Assembly: GCA_009809945.1 (NCBI GenBank)
Contig: WTPW01000013.1
Coordinates: 212,333 to 276,332 of the forward strand
Source: Gigaspora margarita
Taxonomy: Eukaryota > Glomeromycota > Glomeromycetes > Diversisporales > Gigasporaceae
Direction of reading: 5' to 3'
DNA: 64,000 bases
Part shown: positions 43,383 to 55,265 of the stretch, in pieces
Layout of the letters: every line of letters begins with the position of its first letter
Numbering within the stretch: the stretch's first letter is position 1
Notes under the pieces: generated by a model
Databases searched by the model: none
Told to the model about the DNA's origin: nothing
Seen by the model: the letters and a program-made list of their open reading frames with translations, nothing else
Made by a program: the position numbers and the translations under genes

Positions 43383-46011
43383 AGGTGGATATAGGTATTA
43401 TAGCACACTACCAATTATGGCACAACTTTAATATCTTGTAATCTGTTAATCAGAATTGCATGATTTACAAAATATTACCACTGAAGTAAAATTAGTATCC
43501 TTTTTTATATAGAGTTTCATGAAGACCATATATATTCGTTTATTAAAAATTTTTTCGGGGCCATTTATTTTTTTTAAAAGACCAAATAACCTAATATTTA
43601 TTTTGCTATTTAATATCATTTATCTGCGGCCTACAAAAAAGTTCTTGCAAGATATCATCTCAAGTTTGTTATCTTATTTTAAGATCTTTTTTCAAAGTTA
43701 TGTATCTGAATTTTTAGAAACTAACAATGTAAATCGCTAAGCAGGACATAAATATGTCACGTGATTCAAATTAAAGTTTAAGTATTTGCGCTATTTATAA
43801 TGATCAGACAGTGTAACAAATAAATCGCGCTATATAAATAAGTGAAATCTCATACTGCTAACTCGTGTTCAAACTACGGTTTACTTTTTACATGTGACAA
43901 AAAGTACCTATTTATTAAATTTTAGTTTTATCGTACAATTAAGAAAAAAAAATATAAAATAAAAAGCTTTTATTATATCATTTGAAAAAGACAAAGATAT
44001 TTGAAATAATGCTATTGAGAAAGCCCTTAAGGCTATAAAAGATTCCTCTAATAATCCCAAGCCTCCAAGTATAAGGAGTGTTGCATGAGACTTTGATATC
44101 CTGGAATCAACCCTGAGACGTGTAATTAAAAATGATGGTCCTCTCAAATGTCCAGGCCCTAATAAAGTTTTAAATGACTATGAAGAACCTAAACATGCAA
44201 AGGTTTGGTTTTGGGTTATCAAGGTCTGGCATAAATTATTGCATGATGGAAATAGTTAATAGAGATGGGCGGCACATTCTTTTAGCAAGAATGGACCAGG
44301 TCAATCATGGTGGCAGCAGTTCTTAAGGGATCACTCTGAGCTTTCATTTTTGGGTTCTACAAGCCCTAAATGAAGCACGTGCCCAAAAAGCAAATCCTAT
44401 TATAATAAATGACCACTTTAACAAACTTAAAAAAATAATTAATAAATATTCGCTTACTCCTGATCAAATCTGGAATATGGATGAGACAGGTCTTCTTTTT
44501 TTTTTGTTTTTTTTCTTTTTTTTTATTGTATTTTTTTTGAAATCGTGTAATGGGATTGCTACGGAGCAGGCTTCGTGATTGAACCTAGACTTCAAAAAGT
44601 CATTGCAAAAAAGGAGCACTCAGGTTCATCAAGTTTCATATGCGAACACATTTCTGTATGCCCTACGCTTTCAGCTACCGGTATATATATACCCCCATTA
44701 ATAATATACAAGGGTAAATGGGTGATTCCAAATCTTTTAGATGGCGCATCAGCTGGTACCGTTATGGGGTTTACTGATACAGATATATGCAGAAAGCCTA
44801 TTTAAAAATATATAGAGCACTTCGTTAATTCTATTCCTCCATTGCGCCCCGTTTTACTAATTCTTGACAGACACAAGGGCTATGTCAATTATTCTTGTAT
44901 CAACTTTTGCTATCAAAATAATATTCTTCTCTATGCACTTACACCGCATACCACCCATATCCTACAACCTGCTGAACTACTATTTGCTTAACTCAAAAAA
45001 GCATATAATAGTAAATGTGATAAATTTCTTACGAATAACGACAAGCACATAACAAAATATACGTTTGCTAAACTCTTCAGACAGTCTTATATTAAAGCAT
45101 ACACCCCGCTGCTATATGTAATGCTTTCAGGGCAACGGGAATATGGCCCTTCAACCCTGACGTTATTGACCCTTGTCATCTTGAGCCTTCAATGGCAACG
45201 CATAATTTTGATCTACCAAGTTCTGAACAATCTACTCGCTTGCTTGTTTCACTAACCACATCGTCTTTACCTAGATCAGTTCCAAGTTATTTCGACTTGA
45301 CCTCTACAAATGAAGATTTGTAAACAGAAATAGAATCACTTAATACGAGAGCGGAACATTTAGAATTAGAGTTAGAACTATATAAAAACCCAGTTACTAG
45401 TCCATTACAGTTGGTACTTAAGTACCTCTTGTGCTAGCGTTCGAAGCAGAGTGAAGATCCAGTGGCTGATGAAGAGAAGACTGACACTCAACACCCAAGA
45501 AAAAACATAAGACAATGCTATTCTCCTAGCTTCTTACGAGCACAGAGTCGTTACATTTGTTGAGAGAAGCAGAAGAAGAGGCAGTAAGAGTTGCCAACAA
45601 TAAAAAAGAAAAAAAAGAGGCAGCCACCAAAAATGAGTAGCACAGAAGACAGAAAAGGTGCAGAAGCAAGAAATTCGAAAGCAAAAAAAAGAAAAAAAAA
45701 TGTATGAAGTTAGAACAACAGCGTATTAGAGAGAAAAAATGGCTTGAGAAAAAAAAAGTAAAAAAAGGCAGTACTACCTGATTATCTGATCTGCGCCATT
45801 TTTGGTCGCTGCCTTAAAGATCTTGATTTCCAGAAGAAATTTTATGTACCTAGAAAAAGTTTTTTTTTATTAAAAGATCTTTTTAAAAATAAAAAAACCC
45901 GTATTTCAAGTCCAAATCTACTTATCTAAAAAAAATGATAAATGTTTATGCTAAATTGAACAAGTTTTCTTATTGGCATTTTTAACTGTGCCATAATACC
46001 CATACCCACCT
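43383..46011 (+). mobile_element. pogo-like element 1 with both TIRs
   Basis: Ends AGGTGGATATAGGTATTATA and, inverted, AGGTGGGTATGGGTATTATG are flanked by TA (43381-43382, 46012-46013), as expected for pogo/Tigger members of Tc1/mariner. It is 2629 bp and carries a decayed transposase on the plus strand. It is inserted in the hAT at 41990-46622. Confidence 0.8.
43990..45780 (+). pseudogene. pogo-like transposase pseudogene 1 (DDE_1)
   Basis: An N-terminal helix-turn-helix region (IEKALKAIKDS, PSIRSVA, LRRVIKNDGPLK) is followed by a CENP-B-type region (SFSKNGPGQSWWQQFLRDH in the linker), NPIIINDHFNKLKKII, and the catalytic domain. The first Asp is in WNMDETG (GAT 44480-44482). Next come HISVCPTLSATGIYIPPL, the second Asp in LLILDRH (44866-44868), and HTTHILQPAELLFA, where the third acidic residue is Glu (44974-44976). 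Then AFRATGIWPFNPDVI and a Lys-rich coiled C-terminus. Stops at 44086, 44257 and 44260, frame changes, and a T-rich insert at about 44488-44555 after the first Asp make it inactive. Confidence 0.85.
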
Positions 46012-46657
46012 TATATTTTAAAATTTATATTAAAAATCTTCTGAATTTAAAATTCACTAAACTCACTATGTATATTTACTATATTTATTTATTTATTTAA
46101 ATATTTAAGAAACATTAAAGGCTTATCGAAAAATTAAATATACAAGCTGGATTAAGCCAATATCATCTCTAATATTATATAAAAGCCTAAAATATTAAAT
46201 TGTTTTTTTTTTAAAAAAAAATATATGAATTATAGTTTTATTTTTTAAAATAATTTAGCTTTGTTTATAAATTTTAGTTAAATAATTATATTCTTTATTA
46301 TTTTACTATTAATAATTTTTTAAATATATTAATCAAAAATGAAAATTAAAAAATAAATAAAAGAAGTCTAAAAGTATAAATTAAGAGAGAAAATAAAAGA
46401 AAGAAAATAATTGCAAAAAGAGAAAATAAGTGTGAAAAAAAGAAAGAGAGAGAAAAAGAGTAAGAGAAAAAGAGAGAGAGAAAAGGAAAGAAAGAGAGAG
46501 AAAAGATGAGGGAGAGAGAAAAAAAAATTTTTTTATTTGAGAAAATAAAAAATTTTTGAGAACATTAAATTAAATAAATATGTTCTCATGAGAATATAAA
46601 TTTCAAAACAGATTTCCAATACGTTGTAGCATATGTTGCATATATAAAAACAAAATA

Positions 46658-47397
46658 CAGTCAGACCTCTCTATAATCACAAGTTGGTCATACCATATTT
46701 TGGTGATTGTATAAAGGTGTGACTATAAATAAAATACTTTGTTATTGTCACATGACCAAAGGTCAATTAGTAATATATTTGCGCATATTTAGAAATACTA
46801 TTAAAAAATTTAAAATATTTGATAGTGAATAACTTTTGATCCAGTGGCCCAATTTGGATAAAATAACCACCAGAGTGTTTTCTAAAGAGTATAAAATTGT
46901 CAAATCTAGTTACAAAATGCTAAGATCATTAAGGATTTTTGCCTAGATATTTAAATTAATCAATTCTTAAACATGTGAAGTGACACAAATCCTTAGCGAT
47001 CATAGGAGTCTGTGATTGGATTTTAATGATTTTGGACTCATTAGAATCATCTCATCGAGACGAACATTTTGGTGGTTGTTTCATTTAAATCGGACCACTG
47101 GATCAAAAGTTATTTGCTGGCAAACCTTTAAGAATTTTAATAGAATATTTTAAATAAATATAAATATGGATATCGGCCATTCATATTTTTTAATCCATAT
47201 TTGGTCAAAATTGGTGACTATAAAGAGGGTTTTTATTAATAAAATTGATAAAAAAATCAAATTTTTTTGTGATAGTGATTATAGGTGATTTGTGACTATA
47301 AGGAGGTATTTTTACTATATTTAAGTCTGTTGCATAATATTGGGTGCTTATATAGAGGTGTGACTATATTGGGTGTGACTATAGAGAGGTCTGACTG
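46658..47397. mobile_element. mariner-type non-autonomous element, copy 1
   Basis: CAGTCAGACCTCTCTATAAT and ATAGAGAGGTCTGACTG bound it, with TA on both sides. GGTGTGACTATA motifs recur inside. The interior includes two inverted blocks around ACTTTTGATCCAGTGG and CCACTGGATCAAAAGT. No transposase. Copy 2 follows in the same orientation. Confidence 0.8.
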
Positions 47398-47888
47398 TAT
47401 ATAAAAGCAGCAGATGTGGACCCCAAGTTCAACATTGAGTCTTTATATTATTTTATTATTATTCACAATCTAATTTAAACAGTTATTATATTCTCATATA
47501 CTTTTAATTGTAGTTTCTTTATAATTACAAATTTTTTTAAATCTTTTTGTTAAGTTTTGTAAAAATACTCTTCTGACTTAGATAAATTACAGTAACTTGT
47601 AAGATTATACAAAGTTTACTATCTATTGTTACTCAGTTATCTACTTTCTAAAAAGAAGTAAATATAGAACTAGGTTATCAGAGGCTGATAGATGTTTGAA
47701 GCAATAATATATATATATATACATTGTATCATATCCGATCTGCAATGTTTTTTGTTATGATATGCAAAGATATGTTGTGTGATATAATCTAAAAGTTTGA
47801 TTGGATATCTTTAACAGACATTGCATGAAATGAAGTAGAAGTAAAAATGTCCTTGCTACGCTTCGGACAATAATAGTACACTTTGTAT
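47398..47888. other. AT-rich spacer, no gene seen
   Basis: Nothing recognised apart from an (AT)n tract at about 47708-47722. Confidence 0.2.
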
Positions 47889-47890
47889 TT

Positions 47891-48020
47891 AAAGTATATT
47901 TGTTTTATGCAAATTTAAAATATATTTGTTTTAAGCTAACTTAAAGCATATTTGCTTTAAGCCAATTTAAAGTGCATTTGCTTTAAACTAATCCAAAGCA
48001 TATTTGCTTTAAATGGATTT
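47891..48020. repeat. Five tandem 26-bp units with palindromic cores
   Basis: Units such as AAAGCATATTTGCTTTAAGC plus CAATTT repeat five times without a gap. In the best units AAAGCATATTTGCTTT is a near-perfect palindrome, so each unit could form a small hairpin or bind a dimeric protein. Unit identity is about 75-90% by eye. Confidence 0.75.
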
Positions 48021-48139
48021 GAAGTATTAAAAGTATATTAACTTTTAAGCAGTACTTAAAAAATTTATAATTAACCTATAAAAGTTTGTACTATAACTCT
48101 ACTTGAACAGAATTTATATAAATTTTTTAATATTTTTAA

Positions 48140-48750
48140 TTTTGAAAATATTCTTTAGCAATTTTTTATACTAAGCTAAGAGTTTTTTTAGTAAATTTTT
48201 TTGGCAAAGTTGGTACATTTCTGGTATTTTTCATCAAATTTGAAACTTTTTTCTAGTATTTTTTTAAATGATTTAAAGCTGTTTTTTAATATTTTTAAAA
48301 AATATAAGCTGTTTTTTAGTAAAATATTTTGCTAGATTTAAGTATTCTCTAATTAATTGTTTTACTATATTTTCTTGTAATTTTTTTTTACTAAATTTGA
48401 AACAGTTCTCTAAAAAATTTTTGACAAATTTGGAGCTTTCTTTAGTAATTTTTTTGCCAAATTTAAAGTTATTTTCTGTCAAATTTTTACTAAATCAGGA
48501 GGTTTTTTTACAACTTTTTTACTAAATTTGAAGATTTATAATAAATTTTTACCAGATTTTGAGCTAGTTTTTAGTATTTTTTTTTGCCAAATTTAGAGTT
48601 TTTTATAATTTTTTGAAGCTATTGTTATTAATTTTCCTACTAAATTTAAATTTTTAAATATTTTTTTGCTAAATTTAAAACTACTTTTTGATAGTTTTTT
48701 TTAGTAGTTTAAAGATTTTAAGGTTTTTAAATTTATATTTTTTTTATTTT
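48140..48750. repeat. Degenerate minisatellite (GCCAAATTT / TTTTTAGTA)
   Basis: Phrases like TTTAGTAATTTTTTTGCCAAATTT and GAAGCTNTTTTT recur about 12-14 times with irregular spacing of 30-50 bp. The minus-strand 69-codon frame here (Lys/Phe-rich, FGKKITKESSKFVKNF) is a translation of the repeat and not a gene. Confidence 0.5.
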
Positions 48751-48795
48751 TAAAAATAATAAAAAAGTAAACTGTATCTGGATATATTATAAGTA

Positions 48796-49541
48796 CAGTC
48801 AGATCTCTCTATAATCACAAGTTGGTCATGCCCTATTTTGGTAATGTAATGGTATAGAGGTGTGACTATAAATAAAATACCTTGTCATAGTCACATGACC
48901 AAAGGTCAATAAGTACAGTAATATATTTGCACATATTTGAAATACTATTAAAAAATTTAAAATATTTGATAGTGAATAACTTTTGATCAAGTGGCTCAAC
49001 TTGGATAAATAACTACTAGAGTGTTTTTTAAAGAGTATAAAATTGTCAAATATAGTTACAAAATGCTAAGATCATTAGGATTTTTTGTCTAAATATTTAA
49101 ATTTAATCAATTCTTAAACATGTGAAATAACACAAATCCTTAATATCACAGGTGCCTGTGATTGGATTTTAATAATATTGGACCCATTAGAATTATCTCA
49201 TCAAAACTAACATTTTGGTAGTGGCTTCATTTAAATTAGACCACTGCACCAAAAGTTATTTGGTGTCAAATATTTAAAAATTTTTAATAGAATGTTTTAA
49301 ATAAACATGAATATGAATATTGGCCAATCAGATTTTTCAATCCATATTTAGTTAAAATTGGTAACTATAAAGAGGGTTTTTATTAATAAAATTGATAAAA
49401 ATTTAAATTTTTTTGTAATAGTAATTATAGGTGATTTGTGACTATAAGAAGGTTTTTGACTATATTTAAGTTTGTTGTACAATATTGGGTGCTTATATGG
49501 AGGTGTGACTATATGGGTGTAATTATAGAAAGGTCTGACTG
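48796..49541. mobile_element. mariner-type non-autonomous element, copy 2
   Basis: CAGTCAGATCTCTCTATAAT and TATAGAAAGGTCTGACTG with TA flanks. It is 746 bp, collinear with copy 1 at about 85-90% identity by eye and in the same orientation. Confidence 0.8.
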
Positions 49542-50041
49542 TATATATTATTAAATTTTACTAGTTGATTATAAAATATTTTTTGCAATTGTTTAGTAGA
49601 TTTTTTAATTTATACTCTTGTAATGAATTGTACTAGCAATAAAAAAATAATATTTTTTTAGAAAATTACTTGTATTTAACAAATTTAATCAAATTTCATA
49701 CTTATGAAATATCCAAGTTTTTAGTTATAGTTTTAATATAATTAAGAAAATTGCTATTTTCACTATGATATTTTGATATTTCCACTATAGTTACATGAGA
49801 TTTTCTATTTTTAGAATTAATATAGTACATACAATCTAATTCTGACTAATAAAATTGTTAAAATTCAAATTGTTAATCCTTTTTTAAAAAAATAGTAAAA
49901 AAATATTATCTTAAAATGTTAAATCAAAACAAGCTAAACACTTTTATATTCTTAAATTTTTTTAAATTTATTGATAAAAAAGTTATAGCAAGTTGAAGTT
50001 ATCCTTTAAACTGTCTATTTCAGCAAACAAATTTATCTAAA
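49542..50041. other. AT-rich stretch with a relic of the 21-kb outer TIR
   Basis: GATATTTCCACTATAGTTAC at about 49773 resembles the arm at 21047-21115. No gene. Confidence 0.3.
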
Positions 50042-50602
50042 AGAGGTCTTATCCAGTCAAAAATTTTGTATTCGGATATTCATTTGGTCAATCTTTTTAA
50101 TATTCAAATATTCATTCAAAAATTTTGAAAATATTCAATGAATATTCACTGAATATTCATTGAATATTGAATATATAGTACTAAATATAAAAAAAATAAA
50201 GTAGCATAATTCAAAAACAAATAATTTTAAAAAATTCTCTTTAAGAAATTTGTCATTTTAATCCAGAGCCACAATTTTGTTAAAGTAGATATTTATTTAA
50301 TTTATAATTATAAAAGTTATAATATTTTAAAGTTTATATATATTTAAAAATTTGGTATTAAAAATTAGTTATATATATTTTTTAACTAATTAGAATTTAT
50401 TATACAAATATTAGCCAATAATATTTGGTTATTAATATCAAAATTTGCTACTTTTAATATATATATATTCAGTGAATATTCAATGAATATATTTAGTAAA
50501 AATTTTAAATATTCGAATATTCATTTGGTGAAAATTTTAAATATTCAAATATTCAAACATTCAGTGAATATTTGAATAAAACATTCATCGGATCAGACCT
50601 CT
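50042..50602. mobile_element. Foldback of ATTCAATGAATATTCA units, AGAGGTC ends
   Basis: AGAGGTCTTATCC and its approximate inverse GGATCAGACCTCT bound about 560 bp whose two ends are dense in GAATATTCAATGAATATTCA-like palindromic units. AAATTTATC occurs just outside both ends (left copy a few bases away), possibly the target duplication. Confidence 0.55.
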
Positions 50603-51303
50603 AAATTTATCCATAAAATAATTGGACAGAGTAAAATATTAAAAAAAAATTTTTTCATAAAAATCTTTATTCTAACTAGTTATGATGACTCCCAAAGACC
50701 CGAACTACACATTACTCTCAATTGCCACAGTATAGCATACTCAAAATGATTTAAACAAAGGGTATAGGTTCGCATAATAGCTATAAAGTGTGCTATTTTA
50801 CACAAACAATTTGAGTTATATTATCTTCCTCACATTGCCCGAAAAATCTGCTCTGTAATATTGGTCGTGAAGAATCTTTGACCAACTTTAATATCATATT
50901 ATAAAAGGTACCTCTATGTGATAATCATAATAATTGTCACATGAAGTCACATGAAGGTACTTTTTTACTATTAAATTTGAATGTAAAGACAATATAATGA
51001 TTAACCCTATTTAGTTGATTTTTGGGGCAGTGCTAAGGAAGTTTTGCAAGATAAAAATTATACAAAATCCAGCATGTTGTGTACTTTTATTCTAGCTTAG
51101 AAAATATGGGGGTGTGTCTTAATAAATTTAGGGCAATTGTACAAAAATTGGCCAAAAAACATTTTAGTTGACAAATTTGTCTGCTAGACAGTTTAAGAGA
51201 TAGTAATTTTATAATTAAAGATGAAATTTGGCCACTTTATATATTAAACATTTAAATTTGACCACTTTATATATATTAAAAATTTAAATTTGACCACTTT
51301 ATA
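50603..51303. other. AT-rich stretch, no gene; GGCCAAATTT run at its end
   Basis: No supported gene. At 51180-51303 the GACCACTTTATATATTAAA phrase of the 21-kb repeat starts; pogo-like element 2 is inserted in it and the run resumes at 54126. Confidence 0.4.
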
Positions 51304-54125
51304 AGGTAATCATACCTAATTCCATAGATCATCCCTAATTCCATGGATAACACATTCTAACCTTTTATAGCCTTATTATCAACTAAATATTTGTAACATA
51401 CATATTAAAGTATGTTACATACTATATATATATATTTATAAGACTATTAGTGAACAAATTTTTTTTCTCACAAATCGATTTTACCTTTATTTTCAAAATT
51501 ATTGCCTCGCAAAATTTAAAAACTAAACTTTTATTACATTAAAATTTTAACAAAACTGATAAAATAAAATAAAATAAAATAAAAAGTTATAAAATTCTAA
51601 GTAGTAATGGAACTTACCAAAGATATTAAGCCTGAAAAACATGCATTTTTTATTTGAGATTTTTTATAAAACCTTCATTGAAAATTTTCGTCAAATTACC
51701 ATGCAAATTTATATTAAATCAAAATTTACTGAATCAGCAGTCAACATGATCGTGTACAAATTTATATCCCTTAAAAAAAAATTTTTCTTGTTATTGTTGT
51801 TTTTTGTGTTTTTTGTTGTATTTACAACACAAATTTTATTTTGCTTGTACCTGTACGAACATAATATGAATCGAGTAATATCAGCAAAAAAATTAACAAA
51901 AAAGGATACAAACTCCTGTCAAACTTCTATTCAAGCAGCCTTAAATTTTCTTGAAACTCAAAAAAAAACTAGTTCAGCTCCACCCTTAAGTATTTGTCAA
52001 GTTGCCTTTGAATTATGAAATTGCTGAACAAACACTACATGATGCTATAGCTAAAGGTGCACCAAAACGCCCAGGTTCTACTACATTACTTACACCTGAA
52101 GAAGAAAATGAGTTAGTAGGGTATTGCTTAAATATGCAAAGTCTAGTGTTTGGACTAACTAAAGAGGCCATTAATACAATAGTTGTACAAATGCTTGCCA
52201 CAAAAAATAAAAAACCTTTAACTAAAAATTGGCCTAGTAACAAATAGTAAAAACGATTTATGTGCGATCATCCACAAATTTCTTTTTGTGTACCTCAAGA
52301 GCTTACTAAAGCATGAGCTGCCAAGGCAAATCCGATTGTTATTCAAAATTATTTTGCAACACTTGAAAAACTTATTTATGAAAACTGTCTTATACCTGAC
52401 AGAATTTGGAACATGGATGAAAGCGGGTTTAATATATCTGCATGGTTAGCAAAAGTAATAGCTCAAAAAGGCAGTTGCCAAGTTCACAAAACTGCAGCTG
52501 GAAACTCAAAAAAGCATATATCCGTTTGCCCTACTATTTCAGCAGCTGGAATGTATATTCCCTATTATTTATTTATAAGGGCATTAGAGTAATTGAAGGT
52601 TTATTAACAGGTGTATCAGTTCCACCAGGTACTGTTGCTGCATTTACTGAAACTGGATATATGCATGAAGATATTTTTAGAATGTATATAGAGCACTTTA
52701 GTAATTTGATTCTTCCTACTTGCCCTGTCTTGCTTATGCTCGATGGAGCCACTAGCCATATAGATCTAACTAGTATTAAATATTGTCAAGAAAACAATAT
52801 TCTTCTTATGTATTGCTGTTAAATACTACTCATATACTGCAACCATCTGAGATTCCTTTTAAAAAACTTAAATCCGAATACGATAAAGTGTCAGATCGTT
52901 ATCGCATTAATAATAATAGTCTTGGAGTAGTTACAAAATATTTATTTGCTCAAATTTTTGGTGAAGCATTTCATGAAACGTATACACCAAACGTGATTAG
53001 ACATGCATTCGCTGCAACTGGCATTTGGCCCCTGAATCCTAATATAATTAACCCTGAACGTTTAATGCCTTCATTAGCAACATTTCAACCAGCTATTTCT
53101 TCTCCAAAACCAACTCATGAATGCAATACAAGAATTAATAGACTTACACAGCTTGAAAATGAAAATGAAGAATTGTGCGAACATATTTAATGATTAGAGC
53201 ATCCTGGGACAACTTCTTTGGCTTCAATTATGAAGTATCACAATCACAACAACAATCTGTTGAGAAAAAACCCCAAGCCCAACCCAAGACATTCAAATTT
53301 GGAACTCTTGTGACTGCAGAATCGATTATCAAAGAACTGGAAGAAAAAGAAAACTTGAAACGAAGAAAGATTGAAGATGCAAAAATAAGAAAAGAACAGC
53401 GGATTCTTAATAAGGTGAAAAAACAGAGTAAAAAATAATGGCAAAAGTAAATATATTGTTGAAGGACAATATATTTTAAATACCTTTTAGTATCTTGTTT
53501 TTAAATAGCCCTTCGAACTGTGAAAATAATAAATAAAATCAGTTTTTTTTATAAAATTAAAAAAATCGCATTATTAAATATGATTAAACTTTATATAATA
53601 AACCAGATATTTTTTAAAGTAAATTGACAATAATATATTTAAATATTTGTTTTCATAAGGAATTTTTCGTAATCTAAAATTTTTATGAAATGTAAATAAC
53701 CCTTTTTTAGTCAGATTACCTATTTAAAATCTAATAAAATAAATTTTTTTTATAAAATTTTTAACCGATATTCAAATGATTAGATAAATTTAGAATATCG
53801 GTTAAATTTTATAAAAATTTTAAAATATATATAACATAATACCACGAACCTGTTTTACTAATGAACTTTTATCTATTTATCAAATATAAAATCAAGTTCA
53901 TTATCATGGAATTAGGCCCATGGCTTTAAAATTCTCATAAATTATACGGGTTGTAACTTTTATTATTAAAAAAAATTTTTAAAATATAATGTATAAAAAA
54001 TTTTACAGTTAAATAATAAATTGATTGTATATTTTATATATAAAAAATTTTACAAATAAATACAAACTTTTGACGAACTTTTATATGTGACAAAAAAAAA
54101 TTCACGGAATTAGGTACGATTACCT
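51304..54125 (+). mobile_element. pogo-like element 2 with both TIRs
   Basis: AGGTAATCATACCTAATTCC and, inverted, AGGTAATCGTACCTAATTCC (one mismatch in 20) are flanked by TA (51302-51303, 54126-54127). CCTAATTCCATGGA recurs inside the left end and CATGGAATTAGG near 53906 inside the right. The element is 2822 bp and contains a decayed transposase. Confidence 0.85.
51866..53438 (+). pseudogene. pogo-like transposase pseudogene 2 (DDE_1)
   Basis: The reading starts around MNRVISAKKLTKKD (51866) with an HTH region, then CQVAFEL/NYEIAEQTLHDAI across a frame change near 52010, GAPKRPGSTTLLTPEEE, a double stop TAG TAA (52245-52250), a TGA (52314), and IWNMDESG with the first Asp (GAT 52416-52418). 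HISVCPTISAAGMYIP follows, then a frame change, GTVAAFTETG and LLMLDGATSH with the second Asp (52742-52744). Another frame change precedes NTTHILQPSEIPFKKLK, where the third acidic residue is Glu (52849-52851). Then FAATGIWPLNPNII and a Lys/Glu-rich coiled tail after a last frame change near 53180. There are at least three stops and four frame changes, so it is inactive. It is more complete than pseudogene 1. Confidence 0.85.
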
Positions 54126-54560
54126 TATATATTAAAAATTTAAATTTGGCCACTTTATATATAAATATTAGCTAAATTTTCAAATTGACCTCTTTATAAA
54201 TATAAAAAATAAAATTTGAATTTGGCCACTAAAAATTTTATTGGTTGGGTCTAGGTTGTATACACTATATAATATGGAATCTTTGCTAGAAAAATCACCC
54301 TTCAACATTTTCTGATCAGGCTAATTCGAACAATCTTAAACAAACATATTGGTTTTTATTTGCATATATATCATCTTTTGACTTTATTGTTTTGAAAGTT
54401 TATTTGATGCACTATTGAATCAATAAAGGCAAAAGATGATTTGCATTTATATAAAAACTGGTATATTGTTCTAAATTTGTCTAAAATTACTTGATCAGAA
54501 AATGTCAAAGGGTGATTTTCTTAGCAAAGATTCTATATATCTAATTTACTTCTAACTTTA
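54126..54560. repeat. GGCCAAATTT run and TGATCA-containing inverted pair
   Basis: The TTTGGCCACTTTATATATAA run continues from before the pogo-like insertion to about 54240. At 54260-54540 an inverted pair (CTTTGCTAGAAAAATCACCC and GGGTGATTTTCTTAGCAAAG) with arms of about 130 bp marks a foldback. Confidence 0.55.
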
Positions 54561-55265
54561 ATTCTAACCCTAACCCTTATCCTAAAAACTAATAAGTAAA
54601 CCTTCTTTATCTTTTAATTAAAAGTTGTAGAGCTTATTTTCCTGATTCCAATGGTAGTTAAATTATTAAAATCGCCCTGGTGGATCCCAAGATACTTGGG
54701 ATCAAAGAAAAGAACATAAAGATTAGCAAATTCACTATGATATAAAACTAAAAAAGGCTATCAAACAAAAAATTGTGATTTGTGCAGAATTTTATTATCA
54801 TAATTAACTTTGGGCTCTTAAGTAAAGTTATTTTTTGACTCAAAAAAATGCTAGTTCTTAAGATATATTTTATTATTTTCTTAGTAAAAATTTTATTATG
54901 ATATGTAAAGAAAAACAAATTTAAAGTTAAAAAAAGCTGTCAACAAAAACTCATGATTTGTACAGAATTTTATTATTGCAATTGGCTTTGGACCTTTAAG
55001 TAAAGTTGTTCTTTGGCTCAAAAAATGCTAGTTTTTTAAAATATGTTTTATAATTTTCTTAGTAAAATTTTCACTATGATAAAAAACTTTTAAAAACATA
55101 TATAAAAAAAATGAATAGTTTGTATAATAGGAATTTGCTTATCCTTATGTTCTTTTCTTTGATCCCAAGTATCTTGGGATCCACTAGGCTGATTTTGATG
55201 ATTTAAATGCTATTAGAATTAGACAAATGAGCTCTACAACTTTTAATTAGAAGCCAAAGAAGGGA
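54561..55265. repeat. Second copy of the 22-kb foldback family
   Basis: AAACTAATAAGTAAACCTTC, GTTGTAGAGCTTATTTTCC and GGATCCCAAGATACTTGGGA mirror the right-hand segments TATCTTGGGATCCACTAGG, GAGCTCTACAACTTTTAATT and CCAAAGAAGG. Between them are two direct blocks around TTTTATTATCATAATTAACT and TTTTATTATTGCAATTGGC, as at 22150-23120. Confidence 0.6.

Larger units (their letters stand above)
41990..46622. mobile_element. hAT element (GTTCTC family) containing a pogo element
   Basis: CAGTGTTGGAAATCT starts it and AGATTTCCAATAC ends it. The 8 bases outside are ATTGTAGC / GTTGTAGC (7 of 8). TGTTCTCATGAGAACA-type palindromes lie inside both ends as in 4828-5381. Without the pogo-like insertion (43383-46011) it would be about 2 kb. 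No hAT transposase frame was recognised. GA-rich low-complexity sequence fills 46380-46530. Confidence 0.65.

Noticed and set aside
43519..43740. 73-residue frame near the left end of pogo-like element 1
   Set aside because: No similarity to transposase or any domain, AT-rich composition; treated as non-coding end sequence.
47891..48020. CRISPR array
   Set aside because: Five gapless 26-bp units without spacers in a eukaryotic context.
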